This document shows positions 6,577 to 15,143 of a stretch of 41,246 nucleotides of DNA, piece by piece. The notes beneath the pieces were generated by a model, which was not told where the DNA came from, did not search any database, and worked only from the letters and a program-made list of their open reading frames with translations. This DNA is from DTU036 sp964346475 (lineage in GTDB: Bacteria > Bacillota > Clostridia > Peptostreptococcales > Acidaminobacteraceae): the NCBI GenBank assembly GCA_964346475.1, contig CAYFUM010000011.1, forward strand, positions 1-41,246, in the 5' to 3' direction. A program made the position numbers and the translations under genes. Numbering within the stretch: the stretch's first letter is position 1; the number at the start of each line of letters is the position of its first letter.

Positions 6577-9500
6577 TGGAGCTTGAAAAGCTACTGCCAC
6601 AACTTCCGCAAGATCAGAATTTACAGCTAGATGTGGTGAGTGAATCCTTGGATTCACTCTTTTTAAGCAGGGCCTACAAAAAAAAGGCCCTACTTGTAGT
6701 GGGAGATCTCATCACTGGCCAGCGTTTTTATGAAGAGCTCAGCGAACTTAACCAAAGGGTCTATTTACTCCCAGAGGAGGAGAGCCTTTTAAAGGAAGCC
6801 TACTACTCTTCCCAGGAGATCCTCCTTGAGCGGAGTGGAATACTCAAGGATTTTGATCAGGGCATTATTATCAGCAGTGTAAAGGGCCTTGCCTTTGGCC
6901 TGCCTTCTAGGGAGAGTTTCAGGGCTGAGACCCTGGTCTTTTCTATGGATAGTGTAATGGAAAGGAGCGCCCTTCTTGATAGTCTAGTAAAACTAGGTTA
7001 TGAGAGAAAAGAGATGACAGAAAACTGGGGTGACTTTTCCATCCGAGGGGATATCTGTGACGTCTTTGTCCCTGGTGAGGAGCGGGCCTATAGGATAGAG
7101 TTTTTTGGTGATGAAGTAGATGGTATGAGGCTCTTTGACCCCCAGAGTCAAAGGAGCCTGGATAACACCTTTAGTCTCAAGATTCCACCTGCCAAGGAGC
7201 TTAACCTTGACAAGGATAGCTTTCTGGAGGACTGGGTAGAGGAAATCTTCATATATGATGAGCTAGCCTCCTATCAGCGCTATAAAGACTTTTATAAGGA
7301 TAGTCTGCTTTTTCTAGAGGAGCACCCAGAAAATCAAGTGCCCAGGTCTCCTGTTTTAATTGAGGAATTATTTAAAAAAAGCAGCTTGGTAATAAATCCC
7401 CACCACCAGGCTCCAAGGGAGGGTAGGGGTCTATTTGATGTTGCTTCAAGAAGGAATCTTGATTATAGAGGCAGGCTCTGGGACTTTTTTGAGGATGTGA
7501 AAAAAAGGATGGATTATAAACAGGTCCTCCTCCTTTCATCTGAAGATAGTCCAGTCCTAGATGAACTCAAAAGGGAAGGCCTAGCCTATGAAATAGATCC
7601 TGATCTACCAAGGCCGGGACTGGTTAGCGTCTACTACAGTCAGCTTTCCAGGGGCTTTATTTATGACAAGATCAATTTGATCGTCTATACCCAGGCCCAG
7701 CTTCTTGGGGGAAGTAAGAGAAGGGTACCCAGGCACTTTCAGGAGAATACAGCCAGCATAGGGTCCTTCCTAGACCTTAAGCTGGGAGACTATGTGGTCC
7801 ATCGCCATCATGGTATAGGACGCTATGGTGGGGTTGTTCAAAACCAAGTAGAGGGCCATATAAGAGACTATCTTGAAATTAGCTATAGAGGAGGGGATGT
7901 CCTCTATATTCCATCAGACCAGCTCTCTATGATTCAGCGTTATGTTGGCGCAGATGCGAGAAAAGTTAGCCTTAGTAAACTGGGTAGCCAGGACTGGAAG
8001 AAGAGAAAGGAAAGGGCTAAGAAGAGTATTGAGGACCTGACCGAGGTCCTGCTTGAACTCTACGCCAGAAGGGAGGCGACCCAGGGCTTTAGCTTTTCTC
8101 CAGATACACCCTGGCAGAGGGAGTTTGAGCTAGACTTTGCCTATGAGGAAACCCCTGACCAGTTGACGGCCATTGAGGCTATAAAAAGGGATATGGAGGC
8201 TTCCAGACCCATGGACAGACTCCTTCTTGGGGATGTGGGTTTTGGTAAGACCGAGGTTGCTTTAAGGGCAATTTTCAAGGCCGCTATGGATAGCAAGCAG
8301 TCAGTCTTTCTAGTGCCTACCACCATCCTGGCCCAGCAGCACTTTGAGACCATGAGGGGAAGGTTTAAGGATTTTCCTATAAAGATAGCCAGCCTATCAA
8401 GGCTGACCAGCCAGAGAAATAGGGAGGAAATTTTAAAGGGCCTGGCCAGTGGGGCTATAGATGTGGTGGTGGGCACCCATATGGTCTTTGGTAAGTCTGT
8501 GGAATTTAAAGACCTAGGTCTTTTTGTTATAGATGAGGAGCAGCGTTTTGGAGTTGCAGATAAGGAAAAAATTCGTAGGCTAAGGACCCAGGTGGATACT
8601 CTTAGCCTGTCGGCTACGCCAATTCCCAGGACCCTGCACCTTTCTCTTGGGGGCATCAGAGACCTTAGTATTCTAAGACAGGCCCCTAGAAACAGGTTTC
8701 CCATTCAGACCTATATAGCCAGGAGGGATGATGCCATAATAAGGGAGGCCATCCTAAGGGAGGCAGAGAGAAAGGGTCAGGTCTACTATATTTATAATCG
8801 CATAGAGGGCATGGAGAGGGTCCTAGCCAAGTTAAGGGAGCTCTTTCCTGAACTTGTGATTGCCAGTGCCCATGGGAGGATGAATAGAATCCAGCTGGAG
8901 GAGACCATGATGGATTTTAGAGCTGGCAAAATAGATGTACTGGTTTCAACGACCATTGTGGAAACCGGTATGGATATCTCCAATGTAAATACCCTAATTG
9001 TTGAAAACGCCCAGAATTTTGGCCTGTCCCAGCTCTATCAATTAAGGGGCAGGGTGGGTAGGAGTTCAAGGCTGGCCTTTGCCTACCTGCTATATCCCCT
9101 AGATAGAAGTATCAAGGAAGAGGCCAGGACCAGGCTTGATACCCTGAGGGAATTTACAGAGTTTGGTTCAGGCTTTAAAATTGCCATGAGGGACATGGAG
9201 ATAAGGGGTTCGGGCAGTATTCTTGGTAGGGACCAATCGGGTCATTTTTCGGATATTGGCTATGAGCTCTACATGGAGATGCTCAGAGAAAAGGCTGAGG
9301 AAATCAAGGGTGGTGGGAAAAAACCTACTAAAAGAGCCCAGATTCAGCTAAATACCACGGCCTATATCCCCAGCGACTATATAGCTTCAGAGGAAATAAA
9401 GATGGAGCTTTATAGGAAGATCAATAGACTTGAAAGCCCCGGTGATATGGAAGACCTGGAGGAAGAAATAACAGATCGTTTTGGCACTATGCCTAGGCCT

Positions 9501-9776
9501 GTGGAGGAACTGCTTTATATCTCCTACCTGGCCTTTTTAGCTGGTTCTATGGGCTTTAGTGAGGTCATGGAGCAAGGAGGGCTAAAATTATATTTTGACG
9601 AAGCCAGGCCTCCTGGTGTAGAATGGTTGCAGCATTTGCATAAACTTTCCCCCAAAGGGGTAGAGATAAGGGCAGGTGCCAGACCCTTTCTACTAATAGA
9701 GGGAAGGGATATTACAATACAGGATGGGATTAGGAAACTGGAAAGGCTAAAGAGTCTTTTCGAGGAAGAAAACTAG
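6576..9776 (+). CDS. mfd: Transcription-repair coupling factor Mfd
   Basis: Mfd is a DNA translocase that removes RNA polymerase stalled at DNA damage and recruits UvrA. The 1066-residue product shows the full domain order. A UvrB-like N-terminal region comes first. The RNA-polymerase interaction domain follows from about residue 400 (KLGDYVVHRHHGIGRYGG). The helicase core has Walker A LLGDVGFGKTEVA near residue 550, DEEQRFG near residue 653 and SATPIPRTL. Further on are the translocation motif region with ETGMDI and LRGRVGRS, and a C-terminal TRCF domain. It is somewhat shorter than many homologues of about 1150 residues. The ATG at 6576 overlaps the pth stop (TGATG) and has AGGAG six bases upstream; an in-frame GTG one codon earlier is less well placed. 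Confidence 0.96.
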   Translation: MELEKLLPQLPQDQNLQLDVVSESLDSLFLSRAYKKKALLVVGDLITGQRFYEELSELNQRVYLLPEEESLLKEAYYSSQEILLERSGILKDFDQGIIISSVKGLAFGLPSRESFRAETLVFSMDSVMERSALLDSLVKLGYERKEMTENWGDFSIRGDICDVFVPGEERAYRIEFFGDEVDGMRLFDPQSQRSLDNTFSLKIPPAKELNLDKDSFLEDWVEEIFIYDELASYQRYKDFYKDSLLFLEEHPENQVPRSPVLIEELFKKSSLVINPHHQAPREGRGLFDVASRRNLDYRGRLWDFFEDVKKRMDYKQVLLLSSEDSPVLDELKREGLAYEIDPDLPRPGLVSVYYSQLSRGFIYDKINLIVYTQAQLLGGSKRRVPRHFQENTASIGSFLDLKLGDYVVHRHHGIGRYGGVVQNQVEGHIRDYLEISYRGGDVLYIPSDQLSMIQRYVGADARKVSLSKLGSQDWKKRKERAKKSIEDLTEVLLELYARREATQGFSFSPDTPWQREFELDFAYEETPDQLTAIEAIKRDMEASRPMDRLLLGDVGFGKTEVALRAIFKAAMDSKQSVFLVPTTILAQQHFETMRGRFKDFPIKIASLSRLTSQRNREEILKGLASGAIDVVVGTHMVFGKSVEFKDLGLFVIDEEQRFGVADKEKIRRLRTQVDTLSLSATPIPRTLHLSLGGIRDLSILRQAPRNRFPIQTYIARRDDAIIREAILREAERKGQVYYIYNRIEGMERVLAKLRELFPELVIASAHGRMNRIQLEETMMDFRAGKIDVLVSTTIVETGMDISNVNTLIVENAQNFGLSQLYQLRGRVGRSSRLAFAYLLYPLDRSIKEEARTRLDTLREFTEFGSGFKIAMRDMEIRGSGSILGRDQSGHFSDIGYELYMEMLREKAEEIKGGGKKPTKRAQIQLNTTAYIPSDYIASEEIKMELYRKINRLESPGDMEDLEEEITDRFGTMPRPVEELLYISYLAFLAGSMGFSEVMEQGGLKLYFDEARPPGVEWLQHLHKLSPKGVEIRAGARPFLLIEGRDITIQDGIRKLERLKSLFEEEN

Positions 9777-9790
9777 TCCATGGAGGAAAT

Positions 9791-10801
9791 ATGAAAAAGA
9801 AATTACTAGTTGGACTTACTATACTAGCGCTACTTTTTACGGTGGCCTGTGGTGGTGATAGGGCTAAAGAAAAAGAGGGAGAAAGTGCTGAAATTACAGG
9901 AGAAGAAGCTGATACAGAAATTTCTTCTCTACCCAGTCACGACAAATATGTTGCTGAGGTCGATGGTAGAGGTATAGAAAAGGAAGAGTTTGAAAAAAAC
10001 GTCCTCTTTAGAAGGTATTCCTATATGATGAATTATGGAGAAGAAATTTTTGAGGGTGAGGGGGCAAAAACTCTGGAGGATAACATAAGAAACTCTGTTC
10101 AGGAGGAGCTAGCCAGGGAGCTGGTCTATGTGATTCTTGCTGAAAAAGAGGGCTTCAAAATGGATATGGAGGAGGCCAAAAAGATCTATGAGGAAGATTT
10201 TCTTCTTAAGAATAGTCCGGAGACTTTAAAGTACTTTGAAGACAATAACTTGGATGAGGCCTTTGTGCTAAAGCGCATTGCAATCGACCAGATGGTGGGT
10301 GGCTTTATTGAAAAAATCCAGGATGAGTACCTTGCTAGCGATGGCTTTAAAGAAAAAAAAGACGTCCTTGAACTGGTAAGGGCAAGCCATATAATTGTCG
10401 AAACCCAAGAGGAAGCCGAGGAAATAAAGGCTCTCTTAGATGAGGAGTCTTCTAGGTTTGAGATGCTGGCAGTTGAGCGTTCCAAGGATGGCAGTGCAGA
10501 AAATGAAGGTGATTTAGGTTACTTTGAATATGGGGATATGGTGGAGGAATTCTCCAAGGCCGCCTTTGATATGGAGGTGGGAGAAATCTCGGACGTGGTC
10601 ACCAGTCAGTTTGGCTACCACCTAATCAAGCTTAATGATAAGGGCAGCCTGCTGGAGATTATGGATAGGGGGATAGAACATCCCTCCCTAGACAAGAAAA
10701 TTTTAGATCTTAGCTACAATGTAATTGGAGAAAAACTCATGGCCCTCTATGAAGAGCAAGTTGAAAAGACTCCTATTGATTATTACAAGATTGAAATCTA
10801 G
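9791..10801 (+). CDS. prsA: PrsA-like extracellular peptidyl-prolyl isomerase lipoprotein
   Basis: This is a membrane-anchored foldase that helps exported proteins fold outside the membrane. The first 20 residues form a lipoprotein signal (MKKKLLVGLTILALLFTVAC), with Cys20 as the likely lipidated residue. Residue -3 is Thr, slightly off the usual lipobox. A Glu-rich linker and a SurA/PrsA-like helical N-terminal domain follow (about residues 50-190). Residues about 195-284 form a parvulin rotamase domain, with ASHIIVETQEEAEEI, DLGYFEYGDMVEEFSKAAF and SQFGYHLIKL. GGAGG precedes the ATG. It occupies the position between mfd and mazG where spore formers often have spoVT. Confidence 0.88.
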   Translation: MKKKLLVGLTILALLFTVACGGDRAKEKEGESAEITGEEADTEISSLPSHDKYVAEVDGRGIEKEEFEKNVLFRRYSYMMNYGEEIFEGEGAKTLEDNIRNSVQEELARELVYVILAEKEGFKMDMEEAKKIYEEDFLLKNSPETLKYFEDNNLDEAFVLKRIAIDQMVGGFIEKIQDEYLASDGFKEKKDVLELVRASHIIVETQEEAEEIKALLDEESSRFEMLAVERSKDGSAENEGDLGYFEYGDMVEEFSKAAFDMEVGEISDVVTSQFGYHLIKLNDKGSLLEIMDRGIEHPSLDKKILDLSYNVIGEKLMALYEEQVEKTPIDYYKIEI

Positions 10802-12039
10802 TGCTTACCATAATAGGCCTAGGCCCCGGTGGACTTGATCAGCTCAGTCTAGGGGCCTATAGGGCAATGGAGGAAGCTGAAAAAATCTATCTGAGAACCA
10901 GCTGGCACCCAGCTGCCCAGGAGCTAGGCTTTGCCTATGAAAGCTTTGATGAGCTTTATGAAAAGGCCCAGGACTTTGAGAGCCTCTATAGGGAAATAGC
11001 AGAGCTCTTGGAGGAAAAATCCAGGGACAAAAAAGTAGTCTATGCCGTGCCGGGCTCTCCCTTTGTGGCTGAAAAAACCGTGGAACTCCTGGCACCTTTA
11101 AAGCCCAGGATTATTCCAGGGGGAAGTTTCCTGGATCCAGTCTGCGGCGCTTTGGGTATCGACTTTAGTCAGGGGATTTTAGTCCAGGATGCCCTGGAGG
11201 ATTTTAAGATACTAGAATCAGTGGATCTTATCCTGGTTCAGATTTATAAAAAAGAGGTGGCATCCCAGGTTAAGCTCAGGCTCATGGAGGCCTATGGGGA
11301 CAATCATCCTGTCAAAATAGTCAGGGCTGCTGGTACAGACCAGGAGAGCATTGTCCAGTGTTCCCTATACGAACTAGACCATCAGGACTTTGACCATTTA
11401 ACTAGTCTTTATGTACCAAGATCTTTAGAGCCTAAAAAGAATATAGAGGAGCTAGTAGGACTTATGGAAGGGCTTTTAGCCCCTGGAGGATGCCCTTGGG
11501 ATAGAAAGCAAACCCATGAGAGTCTAAAACGCTATCTCTTAGAAGAAAGCTATGAGGTCATGGAAGCTATCGACCAGGGAGACTTTGAAGCTCTTCTAGA
11601 TGAACTGGGAGACCTTCTTTTCCAGGTGGTCTTCCATAGCGCCCTAGCTAGTGAAGAAGGCTACTTTGATCTTGGAGATGTCATAGAGGGTTCCTATAAT
11701 AAAATATACTCTCGGCATACCCATGTTTTTAGTAGGGACAGGGCGACTAGCCCTGAAGAGGTGGAGAAGATCTGGGAGAGCAATAAGAAAAAGGAGCAGG
11801 ACCAGAAAAAAAGAATAGCTTCTATACCAAAAAACAGCCCCCTCCACTATGCTCAAAAATTAAAGAAGATCCTAGGTCAAAGAAGAAGCTCTGATTTGGA
11901 CGAAGTAGAGCTTGTAGACAGGCTAGAAGAGCTGGTGGAAATAGCCCTGGATAAGGATATTTCCCTGGATATGGCCCTAATGGACAGAATGAAAATTGTG
12001 GGAGAACAAATGAGTGCTACTAGGTATAGTGGAGACTAA
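10801..12039 (+). CDS. mazG: YabN-type fusion: SAM-dependent tetrapyrrole-methylase-like domain plus MazG nucleoside triphosphate pyrophosphohydrolase
   Basis: The 412-residue protein joins two domains. Residues 1 to about 210 resemble the tetrapyrrole (corrin/porphyrin) methylase fold, beginning MLTIIGLGPGGLDQLSLGAY with VYAVPGSPFVAEKTVELL further on. Residues from about 225 form a MazG domain that hydrolyses non-canonical or excess NTPs, with CPWDRKQTHESLKRYLLEES, and the metal-binding acidic helices EESYEVMEAI and LLDELGDLLFQVVFHS. This architecture is that of Bacillus YabN, and it sits in the same gene neighbourhood. The methylase-like half has no proven substrate. The start is a GTG overlapping the last base of the prsA stop (TAGTG), so the two are translationally coupled. 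Confidence 0.92.
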   Translation: MLTIIGLGPGGLDQLSLGAYRAMEEAEKIYLRTSWHPAAQELGFAYESFDELYEKAQDFESLYREIAELLEEKSRDKKVVYAVPGSPFVAEKTVELLAPLKPRIIPGGSFLDPVCGALGIDFSQGILVQDALEDFKILESVDLILVQIYKKEVASQVKLRLMEAYGDNHPVKIVRAAGTDQESIVQCSLYELDHQDFDHLTSLYVPRSLEPKKNIEELVGLMEGLLAPGGCPWDRKQTHESLKRYLLEESYEVMEAIDQGDFEALLDELGDLLFQVVFHSALASEEGYFDLGDVIEGSYNKIYSRHTHVFSRDRATSPEEVEKIWESNKKKEQDQKKRIASIPKNSPLHYAQKLKKILGQRRSSDLDEVELVDRLEELVEIALDKDISLDMALMDRMKIVGEQMSATRYSGD

Positions 12040-12100
12040 TTGATGATTAAACAAATTAGTTGAAGTTTATTTAATTTTAGCGTTGAAGCTAAAAAGGTAC

Positions 12101-12129
12101 TTGTATTTTCAAGCTTTTTTAGATATCAT
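12101..12129 (+). promoter_or_regulatory. Promoter for the HU gene
   Basis: TTGTAT, a 17-base spacer and TATCAT lie about 27 bases before the HU start. A small AT-rich inverted repeat (TTTTAGC/GCTAAAA, 12075-12094) just upstream has no T run, so it is a poor terminator for mazG. Confidence 0.5.
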
Positions 12130-12156
12130 ATATTTAAGTTACGCAAGGAGGAAAGC

Positions 12157-12444
12157 ATGAATAAAACTGAATTAATTGCTAGTGTTGCAGAAAAAACAGG
12201 TATGACAAAAAAAATGACACAGGAGTGTGTTGAGGCTGTTTTAAATACCATTGAAGAAACACTGGTAGCTGGAGACAAGGTACAACTGGTAGGCTTTGGC
12301 ACCTTCGAAGTCAGAGATAGAAAAGCAAGACAAGGAAGGAATCCACAGCAACCAGACAGTGTAATAGAAATCCCAGCTTCTAAGGCTCCTGTTTTCAAGG
12401 CAGGTAAGGGACTAAAGGACCTGGTAAACAAGAAAGCAAAATAG
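12157..12444 (+). CDS. hup: HU family DNA-binding protein
   Basis: HU is an abundant nucleoid protein that binds and bends DNA as a dimer. The 95-residue product is typical: MNKTELIASVAEKTGMTKK at the start, the VQLVGFGTFEVRDRKAR dimer core, and the DNA-binding arm with RQGRNPQQPDSVIEIPAS containing the intercalating proline. The C-terminus APVFKAGKGLKDLVN is also standard. AAGGAGG lies 7 bases before the ATG. It has its own promoter and is followed at once by a hairpin terminator, in line with much stronger expression than its neighbours. HU next to rqcP is a common arrangement in Bacillota. Confidence 0.97.
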   Translation: MNKTELIASVAEKTGMTKKMTQECVEAVLNTIEETLVAGDKVQLVGFGTFEVRDRKARQGRNPQQPDSVIEIPASKAPVFKAGKGLKDLVNKKAK

Positions 12445-12469
12445 AGAGTAGCTTAGCTACTCTTTATTT
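12445..12469 (+). terminator. Hairpin terminator after HU
   Basis: An 8-base perfect stem (AGAGTAGC with GCTACTCT) around a TTA loop starts right after the HU stop codon and is followed by TTATTT. I see no separate promoter before rqcP, so it probably works as a partial terminator that lowers downstream expression. Confidence 0.7.
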
Positions 12470-12483
12470 CACAAGGGATAAAA

Positions 12484-12726
12484 ATGCGGGTCGATAAATA
12501 TCTTAAGGTTTCACGAATCATAAAACGTCGCAGTATAGCCCAAGAGTTCTGTCGTGCCCAAAAGGTTAAAATTAATGGTAAGATTGCCAAACCAGCTGAC
12601 AAGGTCGCGCTGGGTGACTTTATAACAATCCAATTTGGCATGAAATTCTTTGAGCTCGAGGTGATGGAACTTAGAGAAAATTCTACTAAAGATAATGCAG
12701 CGCAGATGTATAGGGAAGTGATTTAA
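12484..12726 (+). CDS. rqcP: S4-domain RNA-binding protein RqcP (YabO)
   Basis: RqcP binds the 50S ribosomal subunit and helps RqcH add alanine tails to stalled nascent chains in bacterial ribosome quality control. The 80-residue protein is essentially one S4 domain: MRVDKYLKVSRIIKRRSIAQ, then RAQKVKINGKIAKPADKVALG, then GDFITIQFGMKFFELEVMEL. AAGGGAT lies just upstream of the ATG. Its stop overlaps the divIC start (TAATG). In spore formers yabP and yabQ usually lie between these two genes; they are absent here. Confidence 0.92.
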   Translation: MRVDKYLKVSRIIKRRSIAQEFCRAQKVKINGKIAKPADKVALGDFITIQFGMKFFELEVMELRENSTKDNAAQMYREVI

Positions 12727-13004
12727 TGAAAAGAAGTAGAAGAAGAAAACGCGTTATTTTAATAATGGCTCTCTTACTACTTCTCCTTGGCCTTTATACC
12801 TATGTCTATCAACAGATGGAGATGAAAAAGCTAAAGGAGGATAGGCTTGCCCTGCAATTAGAAGTCCAGCGCCTGGAGCTTTTAAAGGCTAACCTTGAGG
12901 AAGAACTGCGTCGTTCAGGTTCTCTTGCCTATATAGAAGATAAGGCAAGGGGACAATTGAAGATGGTTATGCCCGATGAAATGCTTTATGTGATTCATGA
13001 TTGA
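12726..13004 (+). CDS. divIC: Septum formation initiator, DivIC/FtsB family
   Basis: DivIC is a small bitopic division protein that works with FtsL and DivIB at the septum. The 92-residue protein has a basic cytoplasmic start (MKRSRRRKRV), one membrane segment at about residues 10-28, an extracytoplasmic coiled coil (QQMEMKKLKEDRLALQLEVQ and following leucine-rich heptads to about residue 62), and the family C-terminal motif IEDKARGQLKMVMPDEMLYV. Translation is coupled to rqcP through a one-base overlap. A strong hairpin follows the stop codon. Confidence 0.9.
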   Translation: MKRSRRRKRVILIMALLLLLLGLYTYVYQQMEMKKLKEDRLALQLEVQRLELLKANLEEELRRSGSLAYIEDKARGQLKMVMPDEMLYVIHD

Positions 13005-13009
13005 GGAGG

Positions 13010-13040
13010 AAAAGTCAAGAGAAATCTTGACTTTTATTTT
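13010..13040 (+). terminator. Strong hairpin after divIC, lying between a ribosome binding site and the next start codon
   Basis: An 11-base perfect stem (AAAAGTCAAGA with TCTTGACTTTT) closes on a GAAA loop and is followed by ATTTTG, the shape of an intrinsic terminator. It begins right after GGAGG (13005-13009), and the next gene's ATG lies about 9 bases past its end. It could end the rqcP-divIC transcript in part, or bring the ribosome binding site close to the downstream ATG. Confidence 0.7.
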
Positions 13041-13044
13041 GTAT

Positions 13045-13857
13045 ATGAAAGCTGTAATAGATATGGGGAGCCAGTCTCTTAGACTCCTAAAGTTTACCTC
13101 CAAGGAGGATTTACTTACTGGACGGATAGATTCCATGATTTGCCCTCTAGCCAGGGATCTTGAAAATGGCTACTTGAAGATGAGTAGGAAAAAAGAAGCC
13201 CTAGCCATTATCCGGGGCTTTATTCAAGGCCTGGATAAAAGAAGGGTTTATTTGTATGCCACCAGTGCCCTCAGGGAGGCTGGAGACGGCCAGGCATTCA
13301 TCGATGAGATAGTTGGGGAGTTTGGAATAGAGGCAGAAATAATTTCCGGTCAGGAAGAGGCCCAGCTTGGCTATAGGGGTGTAGAGATTTTAGCAGGTCC
13401 AAAGCCCTTTGCCATGCTGGATTTAGGGGGAGGCTCTACAGAGATTGTGGATGAAAAAGGTGCAGTCTCATTCCCCATGGGAGTCGTCAGGTATGAAGAT
13501 GGGACGGACCTTGCCGGTATCTATGGTAAGCTGGCAAGAACCCAGCTAGACCTCTATGGAATAGGGGGTAGTCTTAGTCTTTTTGTCAGCCTAGCCCAGG
13601 GAATAAACCACTATGATAGAAAGATGATAAATGGTAAAGAGCTAAATAGAAGAGAAATTTCTGATCTTACCTCCAAAATGAAAGCCATGTCCAGAGAGGA
13701 AAGAAAGAGCTACCTAGGAGAATTTTCAAAGAGGGTGGATACAGCTATACCTGCAGGGATTATTTTGGATTTTCTTCTAGCCCAGCTAGGAGAGAGTCTA
13801 ATCTACTGTGACTACACTGCTCTGGAGGCCTACGCTATAAGCAGGGGGCTGGTATGA
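13045..13857 (+). CDS. Ppx/GppA-family phosphatase
   Basis: Members of this actin/Hsp70-fold family hydrolyse inorganic polyphosphate or guanosine pentaphosphate. The protein starts MKAVIDMGSQSLRLLKF; most relatives have Asn where this one has Gln in the GSQS phosphate loop. Other motifs are LYATSALREAGDG near residue 73, ISGQEEAQLGYRGV near residue 103, MLDLGGGSTEI near residue 127 and YGIGGSL near residue 170. At 270 residues it is the short single-module form, without the C-terminal HD-like domain of Ppx. The ATG at 13045 matches the family N-terminus. An upstream in-frame ATG at 12997 would add 16 residues encoded by the divIC stop region and hairpin, which is unlikely. Substrate not determinable from sequence. 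Confidence 0.85.
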   Translation: MKAVIDMGSQSLRLLKFTSKEDLLTGRIDSMICPLARDLENGYLKMSRKKEALAIIRGFIQGLDKRRVYLYATSALREAGDGQAFIDEIVGEFGIEAEIISGQEEAQLGYRGVEILAGPKPFAMLDLGGGSTEIVDEKGAVSFPMGVVRYEDGTDLAGIYGKLARTQLDLYGIGGSLSLFVSLAQGINHYDRKMINGKELNRREISDLTSKMKAMSREERKSYLGEFSKRVDTAIPAGIILDFLLAQLGESLIYCDYTALEAYAISRGLV

Positions 13858-15116
13858 AATTAAAGCCTAGCATACAGGGGAGTGTTCTCCTGGCCTTTTC
13901 CGGTGGAGCAGATTCTGTGGCACTACTAGAGCTTCTTATGGAAGCGGGCCACAGGGTGGAGCTATTTCACTTAGACCATAATTTAAGAGAAAGTTCCAGA
14001 AGGGATGCCCTTTTTTGTGAGGATCTTGCAGAAAAAAAGGGGCTGGTGCTTCATAGTTATAGCCTTGATGTAAAAGGCTACTGCCAGGAAAGAGGCCTTG
14101 GCATTGAAGAAGGGGCAAGAAAGCTCAGGTATGAACTCCTCTATAAATTAAAGAAAAAAAGAGGCCTTGATTACCTTGCTACTGCCCATCACCTGGACGA
14201 CCAGATGGAGACCTTTCTTATAAATCTTTTTAGGGGCAGTGGTAGCCAGGGTCTGGGAGCCATGTATCCTTTAAAAGATGATCTTTATAGACCCCTTCTT
14301 TCCTATAGAAAGGAAGAAATCCTGGAGTTCATCGAACTGAAGGGCCTTAGTTTTGTGGAGGATGAGACTAATTTTGAGTCCCTCTACTGGAGAAACAAGA
14401 TTCGCCTAGAGCTAGTCCCCCTACTAGAAGGGGAGTATTGCCCCAGCCTGGCTAAAAGACTAGATAGGACCACTGAGATACTCAGGGAGGAAAGGGACTA
14501 TATTGACAGGGAGCTGGAGAAAAACATTGATCTGGCTAAGAAACTCTATAGCTTGGAAGAAATAAGGGCCTTGCCACCAGTGCTTAAAAAGGCCTTGCTA
14601 AGAAAAAAATTCTCCCTTAATTATCCTCAAACCATACAGGCCATGGACATTTTAGAGGAGCGTTCTCAAGGCGAGATGGGCTTTAAAAAAGGTCTTTTGA
14701 GGAGAGAACAGGATTATTTTTATATAGGACCCTATAGCCCTAAAGATAGGGTTAGTTATAGATTAAAGTTGGGTACAAATAGTTTCGAGGGTTACACTAT
14801 TGAATTAGCTAAATCCCCTAGGGCTGTTTTTACTGGCAGCATACATAGTATACCCGTAGATTGCATTAAAGAGGACCTGGTCCTTCGAAGAAGGCAACCA
14901 GGGGATATCTTCTCTCCAGCTGGGATGAGGGGGAGCAAGAAGCTAAAAGACTTTTTCATAGATGAGAAAATACCTCGCTCTAAAAGGGATAATTATCTAC
15001 TAGTAGCGTCGGGAAAGAGGGTCTTTTGGATTCTAGGTTTGAGGAAATCTCAAATATCAACTCTATCCCAGGATTATATTCAAGTTTTTATTGAAAAGGA
15101 GGAGGAATTAGTGTAA
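13854..15116 (+). CDS. tilS: tRNA(Ile)-lysidine synthase
   Basis: TilS attaches lysine to C34 of the CAU-anticodon isoleucine tRNA, so that it reads AUA. The PP-loop ATPase motif LLAFSGGADSVALLELL lies near residue 11, followed by LFHLDHNLRESSRRDA and LATAHHLDDQMETFLINLF near residue 100. The C-terminal TilS domain carries RRRQPGDIFSPAGMRGSKKL and KDFFIDEKIPRSKRD near residue 350, then VFWILGLR. Length 420 residues, a little short for the family but with all core parts. It overlaps the phosphatase gene by four bases (ATGA). The hpt gene that often sits between tilS and ftsH is missing. Confidence 0.95.
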   Translation: MKLKPSIQGSVLLAFSGGADSVALLELLMEAGHRVELFHLDHNLRESSRRDALFCEDLAEKKGLVLHSYSLDVKGYCQERGLGIEEGARKLRYELLYKLKKKRGLDYLATAHHLDDQMETFLINLFRGSGSQGLGAMYPLKDDLYRPLLSYRKEEILEFIELKGLSFVEDETNFESLYWRNKIRLELVPLLEGEYCPSLAKRLDRTTEILREERDYIDRELEKNIDLAKKLYSLEEIRALPPVLKKALLRKKFSLNYPQTIQAMDILEERSQGEMGFKKGLLRREQDYFYIGPYSPKDRVSYRLKLGTNSFEGYTIELAKSPRAVFTGSIHSIPVDCIKEDLVLRRRQPGDIFSPAGMRGSKKLKDFFIDEKIPRSKRDNYLLVASGKRVFWILGLRKSQISTLSQDYIQVFIEKEEELV

Positions 15117-15143
15117 CATGGATGGGTGTATAAGGAGGCAGAC

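Noticed and set aside
8141..8704. 187-residue open frame on the minus strand inside mfd
   Set aside because: It lies wholly opposite the helicase core of mfd, is rich in Ser and Leu as expected for the reverse frame of a coding strand, and has no recognisable motif or ribosome binding site.
12061..12100. Inverted repeat TTTTAGC/GCTAAAA as terminator of mazG
   Set aside because: It is short, AT-rich and lacks a T run after it on the plus strand.
12997..13044. Upstream start for the Ppx/GppA gene
   Set aside because: It would translate the divIC end and the hairpin into 16 residues that do not fit the family; the ATG at 13045 begins exactly at the conserved first strand.
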